A stretch of DNA of 64,000 nt from Salvator merianae. Lineage: Eukaryota > Chordata > Lepidosauria > Squamata > Teiidae. A program made the translations under genes and the position numbers. The stretch covers positions 72,959,983 to 73,023,982 of the forward strand of contig QVOM02000042.1 of assembly GCA_003586115.2 (NCBI GenBank). The letters are read 5' to 3'. Positions 36,938 through 45,700 of the stretch are shown here, in pieces (within the stretch, counting starts at the first letter, position 1; each line of letters opens with the position of its first letter). The notes beneath the pieces are model-generated. The model worked only from the letters and a program-made list of their open reading frames with translations. It had not been told where the DNA came from and made no database searches.

Positions 36938-37521
36938 TTATGCGACAGAGGGTTTCAGATGGGTATTTGGTAGAATATCAACCCAATGCTAGTTGATAGA
37001 CTGGCTGCACGGAACAGAGAACTCTGCATGCTCTATTGACTGTTCTTTATCTTCAGAAGACTTTGGTTGCTTGCCATGCTCCTATATCTCAGTAGGGTTC
37101 ATAGACCAGTGTGCATGATTCATATGTTTACCAAGCATACAGTAGCTGTACTACTTATGCAGATTATTTCCTGTGCATTTCAGCAAAGCACGTGACTTTA
37201 CCTGATAAGCTACAGGGTAATATCTATCAGTCAATATAATTTACTCACTTGCTAAGAAAATGTGGCACTAGAAACGTAGAGAGGGAGAATGCAGTCACTG
37301 AAAGAGACATAAAGCTGATGTTTTGCAGCTGGCTGGGAAGGACTCCAAAGTCATGCTGGTGGTTTTTGTGGATTTATACTCTTGTAAAGGCTGAGTTCAT
37401 ATCTATTTCCAGAGCAGCCTATCTGGGCAAATTTACAATACTGCCCCCATAATACCAACTTCCTCACATTTTCAGCCCATACTTTCCACACTCCCATGAT
37501 TTTATCTAGCTTTCTCCTTAT
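36938..37521. other. No feature recognised
   Basis: No supportable gene or repeat. Confidence 0.4.
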
Positions 37522-37529
37522 CCTACCAC

Positions 37530-37750
37530 CAGCAGCGGCCCATGGCTTTAAGAGCAGGTGTTTATAACCCGTGGGAAGCAAGCAATCACTGTTTATGGGC
37601 CTCCGGGCCTCTGTACTGTCACAGCAGGCTGCTGCAAGACTGCCCAGTGGCCTGCTGCAACAGTACAGAGGGATGGAGGCCCTGCGAACAGTGATCACTC
37701 GCTTCCCACACATTATGAACACCTGCCCTTACAGCTACGGGCCGCCATGG
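37530..37750. mobile_element. Palindromic hAT MITE, 8-bp TSD (7/8)
   Basis: Same family as 32,415-32,615: starts CAGCAGCGGCCCATGGC and ends GCTACGGGCCGCCATGG. Flanks CCTACCAC and CCTAGCAC. Mirror-image ORFs on the two strands are a consequence. Confidence 0.85.
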
Positions 37751-38317
37751 CCTAGCACATAAAAAAATACAATAAGTAAAAATAACTAATTTGTTATTTG
37801 CAGTAAATTACACATTTGCCTCCATCTATAGCTGTATTTTGGTGACGCTTTGCCATTCATGGTCTTTGCGCGATGAGCTTTTATTAGGAGCACTAAACAT
37901 GCATTTTGGTGAGAACTGAACCACAGAAAATACTGGATATATGTCTCAAATAGAAATAAAATGAGGGAGCACAGGGCAATATGCAACAGAAATAAATCAA
38001 GCAGGAAAAAAATGTGTGCAGCAAATAATGTCAAGAAATATGTTTCATTTATATATCTGTCAAATAACATATTCAATAAAATATCACAAGTCAACAAAAG
38101 CAACAGGCAATGTAATAAAACATATGTAATAGGAATGAAAAAAACACTGCATGATTTTTTAGGGATATGCAACAAGCCATCTTGAAAATGCTTTTCTAAA
38201 TATTTGAGATAACATTGCCTTCCTAGGTGGAGGCCAAAATTGCTGGGTGGAGCTAGCAAACACTTAGCCAACTCAGCCCTAGGTGGACCTAGTAAACACC
38301 TAGCCAACTCAGCCTGA
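37751..38317. other. No gene recognised
   Basis: A 173-codon minus frame is Leu/Phe/Ile-rich because the plus strand is A-rich. No family match recognised. Confidence 0.4.
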
Positions 38318-38435
38318 GGGCCTTTTCACAGTTCTTGCCCATTGAGCGTCTGTAGTAACCTGCTCCTGATAAAGTGCATTCACACTTGCTTTCAGGTGTG
38401 AATGCATGGCCATGTGCTGTGCTTCAGTTGCACCT
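38318..38435 (+). mobile_element. A-family fragment
   Basis: GAGGGCCTTTTCACAGTTC, then CAGGTGTGAATGCATGGCC and CACCTGCTTCTGGG. Only the left part of the element remains. Confidence 0.6.
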
Positions 38436-38975
38436 GCTTCTGGGCATTCCCAAGCAGAAGACAAAGGCAAAACCTTTACCTGCTTTTGATTCCCTGCAAA
38501 TGACCTTTAGAGGCATCCTGCCTGTCTCTCCAACCTGGAGGCAGCACCTGGGCATCCATTCTAGTAGTCACTGATACACCTAATCTCCATGAATTTGTCT
38601 AACCATTCTTAAAGTTATCCAGGCTGGTTGCTATTACCACGGGCCCGTTTACACTTTAAGCTAGTGAAAATCAGGGATGCTTCCCGGCTGCTGCCATGGC
38701 GAAGATCAGGAGCAGGATACTAGCATTTGAAGTGTAAATGCTGGTATCCTTCTGGTATTCCTGTCTCGGGCCCTGTAGCATGGACCGTGTGGAAAGTGTG
38801 AAAATGTCCCACCGCTTCTGGTAGTAAATTCCAAAAATCTATGATCTTCTGAGTGAAAAAACACTTCCCCTTCTCAGTTCTAACTCTTCTGCCCAGCAGC
38901 TTCATAGAGTGTCCCCTGGTTCTAGTATTATGCAATAAAGAAAATAATTTTTCTCTATCCACCTTTTCCACACAG
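38436..38975 (-). mobile_element. CR1 LINE 3' fragment with inserted A element
   Basis: Reverse of CR1 3' UTR and RT C-terminus: ATTCCAAGCAGAAGACAAAGGCAAAACC-like start, then GGAGGCAGCACCTGGGCATC, then (after 38,810) CTTCTGGTAGTAAATTCC and TTCATAGAGTGTCCCCTGG, encoding SMKLLGRRVRTEKGKCFFTQKIIDFWNLLPE on the minus strand. Cut at 38,975. Confidence 0.88.
38641..38810 (+). mobile_element. A-family DNA transposon, internally deleted, inside CR1
   Basis: GGGCCCGTTTACACTTTAAGC at the left; AAAGTGTGAAAATGTCCC at the right. Host CR1 reads ATTACCAC then ACCGCTTCTGG, where CR1 should be ATTACCACCTCTTC, so a 2-3 bp (C)AC overlap is duplicated. Confidence 0.85.
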
Positions 38976-38977
38976 AA

Positions 38978-39122
38978 GGCCTTTTTGCACTTGCTGCAGT
39001 AGAACATTCTAATTAGCATGGTTCAGGCTGATCAAGATCGAGCAAGATGGGTGTGATTTACACTTTCAGTGAAGGAACAACCCACAAGTCAATCAGCTGT
39101 GGAAGAAGTGCGAACATGGCCC
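38978..39122 (+). mobile_element. Short B-family element
   Basis: GGCCTTTTTGCACTTGCTGCAG; then the B block CATTCTAATTAGCATGGTTC; end AAGTGCGAACATGGCCC. About 145 bp, a deletion derivative of the 516-bp B element. Confidence 0.7.
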
Positions 39123-39297
39123 TTTCTGCACTTGGCCTTATTGTGGATTATATCCCAGAATAGGGACCTGCTATCCACAAGCTGGTGCAAACTATGAAAG
39201 GTCATGCCCAGGTCCTACCACAGTCTGCACTAGCATGCAGATGGCAGGTTCCTATTCTGAGATATAATCTGGAATAAGTCCAAGTGCAGAAAGGGCC
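39118..39297. mobile_element. P-family 180-bp palindromic element
   Basis: Same termini and length as 36,441-36,620. The left GGCCC overlaps the right end of the short B element. No matching flank repeat (CAT / TTT). Confidence 0.9.
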
Positions 39298-39990
39298 TTT
39301 GATTGGAAGCCTCACTCTTATCCTTCTGAACCACTGCTTCTCATCGGTCCTCTTGAGTGTATGGGACACAGTGAAGAAACTCTGCATCTAGTGAGTAAAA
39401 CTGCTGAGAGCTCAGATTAGAGTTGCCAGTGCATTTTTGCTATAGCAAAGTTTTGAAACAAGTTTAGACAACACCATGAAGAGGTTACCAAAACTTTTTT
39501 AGGCTAGCCTATTAAAATCTGCATCTCCCAGATGATGACACAGCAGCAGAGAAAGTAATGAAAAAAACAATATGATGAATGTGCTCTCTGAATGTTGACA
39601 CACCTTAACCAATTTTTGGCACAATCCACTCCAAAACTATACCATATAAGCCAACTGAAATGAACTGAGAACTGTTTTTCCATGGGTCACATTGCTTTTA
39701 ACGGGTCATGTATGGAAGAGATTCCCAATAGATTGTGTTCTTTATGATGCATTTTCAACAGAAAATTAATTTAAATTATTGACATTTTGACAATTGCAGA
39801 ATACCCCCCGAGACTGAATGAAGTACAGTGTATAAATGTTCTAAAGAAATAAAATTTAAATGACAGAAATCTGCTTGCCCCCCCCCTTGAGTTTGTTATT
39901 AAATCAGGATTTTAAATCCTGCACTTTTCAAAAGTTCAAATGCAGTGCCATTACATTTGATTGGATATGATGCCAGAGCAAGAATGCTTT
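39298..39990. other. No feature recognised
   Basis: No supportable gene or repeat. Confidence 0.4.
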
Positions 39991-40165
39991 GTTGCTATTG
40001 TGTACCACTGACTCATTGCTAACTCCTGGTTGACTGAATGGACACCTCTATGCAGTTTTCTGGGCAGAGATACAGAAGTGGTTTGCATTGCCTACTTCTG
40101 GGGAGAGGCTGGGGATCAAACAGGCAACCCTCTGCTCACCAGGCAGTTTCGTCTACTACTGAAGT
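39991..40165 (-). mobile_element. tRNA-derived SINE, minus strand
   Basis: Reverse complement of the SINE at 59,909: TGTGTACCACTGACTC (tail), TCCTGGTTGACTG, ATACAGAAGTGGTTTGCATTGCC, GGGGATCAAACAGGC (B box region). The tRNA head is partly degraded. Confidence 0.8.
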
Positions 40166-40234
40166 GCATCCACCATAATCTAATACTAACTCCTGCTGTA
40201 TTCATACCATTGGGTGCAAAGGACACTATTTTAT

Positions 40235-41110
40235 TGATTTGTTTTTTTCCTATTTCTATCCCACCCTATGCCCAAAGGTCTCAATAATATGATTATAAAA
40301 GCAGATAAAATAATTGGCTAAAACAGGGCAGCACCTGCATGGTGAGACTATGTTGCTCCCTCAGCCAAAGGGCAGGGAAAAGAGGTATGTCTTCACTAGT
40401 CATCTGGACACATACAGTGAAGGTGCCTGATGAACCTCAAGGGGGAGGCTATTCCATAGCCTGAAGGGTATCATCACGAATGCCCTCCCACACATCCCTG
40501 CCCCCTTAACTGTTGAAGGGAGTGGCATTCTAAGAGGGCCTCACTGGCAGATCTTAGGACATGGGCAGGCTTATAGGGGAGGAGACATTCTTTTAGATAT
40601 TTGGGGCCCAAGCTTTTTAGAGCCTTATAATTAATGTTAATACCTTGAACTGGGCTCAGTAACAAATAGGCAAGTAGTGCAGTTCTTTCAGGACCAGCAG
40701 GGTGTGTGTCCAGCCAGCTGTACCAGTTAGCAGTCTCACTGCTGCATTCTCCACCAACTGCAGCTTCCAAACCATCTTCAAGGGCAGCCCCAGACAGAGC
40801 ACATTACAGTAGTCCAGTCTTGAAGTTGCCAGGGCATGGATTACTGTGGCCATACTGTCTTTGTCCAAAAAAAGGCTGTAGCTGGCAAACCAGCCAGAGC
40901 TGGAAATAGCTGCTTCTGGCCACCACCTCCACCTGAGCTTCAAGAGTCAGCACAGAGTCCAAGACCCTCAAATTTCACACCTGTCCCTTCCTGGGCAAAT
41001 CAACCCCATCAAGAACTCCACCACCCCTCCCCTTCTTTGTGAGATGAGAGCCTATAACACACAGTACCTCTATCTTGTCCAGATTCAGTTTCAATTTACT
41101 ACTAAATCAC
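40235..41110 (-). mobile_element. L2-type LINE, reverse transcriptase C-terminus and 3' end
   Basis: The minus strand at 40,943-40,656 encodes DSMATVIHALATSRLDYCNVLCLGLPLK and KLQLVENAAVRLLTG, then LKELHYLPI; further on are YKALKSLGPKYL and the ALLECHSLQQL region. These are hallmark motifs of L2-clade reverse transcriptases. The tail on the plus strand is TTTATTGATTTG...CTATTTCTATCCCACCC. Broken by stops and frameshifts. Confidence 0.9.
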
Positions 41111-41365
41111 ATGGAGTGCCATTGCAGAGATAGAACTCTAGTGTTATGGTGAACAATAATGGGAGGAAAAATATAAAAATATAAAGGGCATTCTGTGCAA
41201 AATATAAAGGGCATTCTGTCAGAACTGCTGAATGTTTTGAATGAAGTGTTGGAAAAATCTTTGGTATGAATTTTTGGCACTGTTATCAAAGGTAAAGGTC
41301 CCACCAATTTGAGCTGCACTTCTGGTGATGATGAAGATAAATCCATTTTCTTGGCAAAAATAAAG

Positions 41366-41510
41366 AATCTCATTTGTAGCAGTCTTTGGGCTGTTGTGCC
41401 ATGTTCCAAATTCTTCTGAGAACCTAAGCTTTTAGACTTCCAAAAGGTTAGGTTCTCAAAAGAACTATGGAACATGGCACAACAGCCCCCAAACTGCTAC
41501 AAATTAGATT
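41366..41510. repeat. Large inverted repeat 0.9 kb upstream of LPL
   Basis: Arms of about 63 bp at 41,366-41,428 and 41,448-41,510, roughly 90% complementary, with a 19-nt spacer. Both arms contain the CTGTTGTGCCATGTTCCA phrase in opposite orientation. No match to the other foldback families. Confidence 0.85.
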
Positions 41511-41849
41511 GAAATGGGCCGTGAAAGCCTACTTTCTACCAAAAATAAAGTTGTTCTCCCAGGATATTTTAATTCCCCAATGTTTGGTTCCCATCTATTT
41601 TCCCATTCAGGCAACAGACTTGATTTTCAGCTTCCAAGATGAGATTGGACTGGCAAAGACAGTCAAATCAATGCTGAAGCCTACTGAGTTGTTGCTCAAC
41701 AGTTAGGGTCTGTGTGAGAAAACAGGGGAAAGTAGAAGTTGAAGAAATAGCATAAGGAACAGTATGTGGGTATTCTGAGAGGCAATAGATGAAACTCGTT
41801 TGGTGTGTATGTGTAGATAGAAAGTGGCCCAAACAAAAAAGGTGTATGA
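41511..41849. other. No feature recognised
   Basis: A 79-codon plus frame from 41,467 begins in the inverted repeat; no known domain. Confidence 0.4.
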
Positions 41850-42066
41850 TGCCCAGTCACACCTAAGTTTTAATCCAGCTTTAATCCACTTTCAGACTGA
41901 GAGAACATGTCAGTGAAGTAATAAGAAGTTTTCTTTCAGCATTATCTAAGTCACCAAATGCACCTCTGGGTTAGATAACGTGGAAAGAAAATGATTAGTC
42001 ACTTTGCTGATGTGGTCTTTCAATCCAAAGTGCACTGAAGCTGGATTCAAACTTAGGTGTGGCTGT
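41850..42066. mobile_element. D-family foldback DNA transposon
   Basis: GCCCAGTCACACCTAAGTTT at the left; AAACTTAGGTGTGGCTG at the right. Palindromic over about 217 bp, with TTTCTTTCAGCATTATCTAAG and GATAACGTGGAAAGAAA in the interior. Same family as 52,011-53,163. Confidence 0.8.
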
Positions 42067-42351
42067 TACTTTCCCCTGGTGATTGTCGTCTGAGAAGCTT
42101 CAGATAAGATAAAGAGAGTCCTTTTCTACCAGGTCTGCGTGGCAGGATTCACATAATGTTTGGCAGGGGAAGGATTCTGAGCCCAAGAAACGTGAGGGTC
42201 TCATCTCAGGAGAACCCACATTCAGAGGAAGAGAGAGAGAGAGAGAGAGAGAAAACTTCCACATCTGAAGAAAGCAAAACTGGCAAGTTTGGCGCAGCAA
42301 TCATTCCACCCGTTGGCCAGTGCGTTTTACTGCATTGAGGGGTCTCTGGGT
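42067..42351. other. LPL upstream flank with (GA)n tract
   Basis: (GA)n at about 42,230-42,253. No other recognised element between the D foldback and the core promoter. Confidence 0.6.
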
Positions 42352-42447
42352 CCCTCCTCCCCACACTCCAACTCCTTAGAGCCAATAGGTGCGGAGCTTC
42401 ATTTGCATATTGCCATTCACATAACATAAGGAGCCCAGTTTTCGTCA
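42352..42447 (+). promoter_or_regulatory. LPL: LPL core promoter: CT-rich element, CCAAT box, octamer, TATA-like box
   Basis: Spaced as in mammalian LPL are CTCCTCCCC at about 42,355-42,363 (Sp1/Sp3-type CT element), CCAAT at 42,382-42,386, octamer ATTTGCAT at 42,401-42,408 (Oct-1 type), and a TATA-like CATAAGG at about 42,424. In human LPL the CCAAT and octamer lie near -65 and -46. Both distances here give the same start site, about 42,447. The run from CCAATAGGTG to CACATAA looks strongly conserved compared with the human promoter as I remember it. The start site is inferred, not measured. Confidence 0.88.
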
Positions 42448-42771
42448 AGGGGGGGGCAAGCTCTGTGTGGTAGCCTGTTGGTTTCCCGCTGGTTAAGAAC
42501 TCCTAGCATTTCCACACCGGTTCGTTGTTTGCTCGCCCTGTCTTTTTGCGCTGCGGAGTTTAGGGAAACTTTTTCTTGTCCCGACCCTCTCTCCACCTTG
42601 CGCTCGCTCGCTCGCTCGCCAGCCCCATCCGTCTGCACACAGCCTTCTCCTGTCGAGCCATGGGCAAAGGGGCGCTGCTCGCAGTCTTGTGTGTCTGGAC
42701 ACCCTGCCTTCTTACTCTGTGCCGAGCCGACAGTGCCGTCGCCGCCGTCGCCACCAGCGCCACGCTTCCGA
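42447..42771 (+). CDS. LPL: LPL exon 1: 5' UTR, signal peptide and short N-terminal segment
   Basis: The 5' UTR (about 42,447-42,659) has no upstream ATG and carries a (CGCT)n run at 42,601-42,619. Coding starts at 42,660 in a strong Kozak setting (gagccATGG) and covers 112 nt. The peptide starts [11 protein letters not shown] and has a hydrophobic core to about residue 20. Likely signal-peptide cleavage is near residues 22-25 (LCRA/DS). An Ala/Val-rich stretch ([10 protein letters not shown]) follows, with no obvious match in mammalian LPL. The donor is CGA|gtaagt at 42,771/42,772, phase 1. The MGK-ALLAVLC start resembles avian LPL, supporting a sauropsid source. The next exon is 11.8 kb away. 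Confidence 0.93.
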
Positions 42772-45700
42772 GTAAGTCTACCGGCTCCGCCGCGTGCCTC
42801 CAGAGCAGCAGTGCCAGTGCAGGCGGCCACGCGCCTCTCCTTGTACTGTGTGTGTGAGAGAGAGTGTTAATCTTGAACGCTGGCAAAAGAGTTGAAATCT
42901 GCTCAGGAGACTAATAGGGAGCCAAAAGACGGGGGAAAAGTAGAAAGCAAAAGTGGGTCGCTGACCTGGGTAGAATGTGAAAGTCAAAGAAATGACATCC
43001 CCCACCGGCTTCCAAATTAGCAGTGGCAACATCCAGGCGGGTGTGCGCACTTGGAAGTAGGTGCCGCGGGATTCAAAAGAGAATGTTGCACCTTCTCCGG
43101 AACGGGGGTCGGCGGAAGCATAATCCTAGGCTAATGGTGAAGAAAATAGTGCCACGAGATCTTCATGGGATGCCCTGCGGAAAATTTCAGATCTGAGCAT
43201 GGCAGGAAAGAAACATGCATAGACTCCGGAATACTAGTCGGTCTCCAAGCTGCATTGCTTTTGCTGTTTGCCTGGGAATACAAAAGCACGTGTGTACTGT
43301 GTGATTCAGCGACACGACCACGCTGGGCAGCAGGACGGGGGCTGTGCGTTGGCGTCTCAAGCGAGACAGGTGGAAGGGGTGTGTGTGAACGCGACGCTTC
43401 GGCGATGGGTTGCCTTGGACGGCGAGTGGAGGGGGCGGTGCTAAAGCGGGCCAGGTGTGAGGAAGGGGAGATGGAAGGACCCTCACTAGAAGGACGGGTA
43501 CGAATCAGAAGTCCCAATTTTGACAATGGCAAACCACTTCTGTATCTCTGCCAAGAAAACTGCCTAGAGGTGCCCACGGAGGTGCTTGTGCTGTCAACCA
43601 GGAGTGCCACGACTCGGTGATACCCAGCAATAATCCCGACCTTAGGGGGTGAATGGTGGGCGGACGTGGGGGGAAACGAGAGGGAGCTGGAACCGCTGCT
43701 GGAAGCAGAAGAGCCGTTGTGGGCCCGGTGCGTGGGCGGTTTAGCGGGGTTTTGCCACAGCATGAAGCGCGATTTAATCTGAGGACAGGCGGGGCAAAGG
43801 AGCAAACAGACTGCCGAGGCGCCGGGCTTGGCGTGCTTCCCTCCCCACGCCCTCAAGGGACCATTTTTGGGTCTTGAACAGGCGAGCTGGCGTGACGCAT
43901 AGCCGCGAGGAAAGGGATCTTGGCTGGGTTGGTTCTCCGCCAAGCCTCTTCCAGCCCTTCTTTCTTCCTCGTGCTATTCCTGCTACGTAAGACATGGGCA
44001 GGGCAGTTCCTCTGGCTTCTTGCAGCAGCCACGGCCGCACGGAGGAGTGTGCTGGGCGGGGAAGGGGGCCCGCCGTCGCCGCCTGCTGCTGCTGAGGGTG
44101 ACCGCTAGTAACTCCTCCGCTCTGGAGCCCAGGAATGCCAGGAACGTGGGCCAAGGTCACCCTGGTTCAGGGGCTGCTGGGAGCCGGTGCAGTGGTGGGA
44201 GGAAGAAGGGAGGGGACCCGGCCCGGGGGAGACTTGCGGACAGCTTGGCTTCGACGGTTGTGCTGTATCCGTGACCAGGAAACCTGCAGGATGAAAGCGT
44301 GGTGGCGCAAGGGAGGTGCCCCCTCCATGTGAGCAGGAAACCACTGCGTCCCCTCCCCCGTTCTGCCCCAAGTGTTTGCTGCTGGCCGCAGTGTGCGTAC
44401 GTAAATAGCTTAGTGGAAGCCAGGGCGTCGTGGCACGTGCATGGAGATGCAGGTACTCACAACAAGGCAGAAGGCAAGGCGACTCTTTCCCGCGGCCCTC
44501 CGCGGATTCAGTCCTTGGCGAGAAAAGATGACAGATGAAAAAGAGAGCACTATTTTACCATGCACTGGACTGGATATTTCAGAAAGGTGGCAAGTCATAA
44601 AAATGATCCTCTGCCCATCACTCAAACTGGCACAGTGAAACAGATGACCAAAGACCTTATCAGATAAATCTTTATCTTTGTGCACCGTTTTCCAATTGTC
44701 TTCACAATATCCCCTATAAATGATTTTCACTGTCAGCCTTCCCTCCTTTTGCCCTTTAGGAAGAATTTGATATTTTTCACAAGTATTAAGAGTCAGTCGT
44801 TGTTAGAACAGGCTGGGAATGCATCTTGGATCCGTTGTAGGTGCAAAAAAAATTTGTGGACCCAAACAATGAGATGCAACACACCACATGCTCTGGAGGT
44901 TCACAAGCTTTGGCTGGTGAGGTTCTTCTTTAGGCTGGTTCTAACATAAGGATAAGAGCAAGAGCTTGCCCCTGGTCTCTTTTCTGAAAACAATACAAAC
45001 GCCACACACACCGTCTACCCTTTGAATGAATATAGAGGACTGATCAGAACTTTGAAGGCAGGGCTAGGGAACCAACAAGCTCAGACAAGGCGAAAAAGGG
45101 GTATTGCAAAAATACAGAACAATTTCATCTTTCTAGGCTTGTGAAGGGGTCACCATTTCTTAAATTTATCCCTAAGCCATTGCACTCTCATATTGCTTGT
45201 TTTCTCATGTTGCTGGCTTATATTTCTTAGACATTATAATTCTCTTAGCATAACGTCAGTGTAATTCTTTCAGGTGTGACCTGACTTGTACTGCTGTTGT
45301 CTCCCATGGGAGAGATGAACAATGTTGTAGCAAGTTTATTTCTTCAGCCAAGTCAACAGTATTCTTTAAAGGTGGAGAGGGGGGTGTCTTGGTAATCCTG
45401 CCAAAGCTTTTTCACTCCAGCAGCCTAAGAAACCTTATAAAGGGGAGATATGGTCTTGCTTTTACTTCTTCTGATTATATGCAGCGGTTAATACTCTTGA
45501 ACAACAACAACAACAAAATGGTGCACAGTAAAACAAGTTCGTATAGTCACATAGTTGTAATTTGGGCTGACAGCACTCCAAACCCCATATTTTTTGCAGT
45601 ATTTCTAATAGATTGAAGTACTGTTCTTTTATGACGGTTTTTGCATTGCTTCAGATAATGTGTGATATGGTATGTGTGTGAGAGAGACAGAGATAGAGAG

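Noticed and set aside
37786..38307. 173-codon minus-strand frame rich in Leu and Phe
   Set aside because: The hydrophobicity follows from the A-rich plus strand; no family motif, promoter or splice signal is seen.
42576..42659. In-frame N-terminal extension of LPL upstream of the ATG at 42,660
   Set aside because: The upstream position is TTG, not ATG. The ATG at 42,660 has a strong Kozak context and starts a typical signal peptide.
43131..43943. 270-codon open frame on the minus strand in LPL intron 1
   Set aside because: It lies in CpG-rich DNA beside the LPL promoter, crosses a SINE (43,521-43,635), has no known domain, and overlaps open frames on the other strand. GC-rich DNA has few stops by chance.
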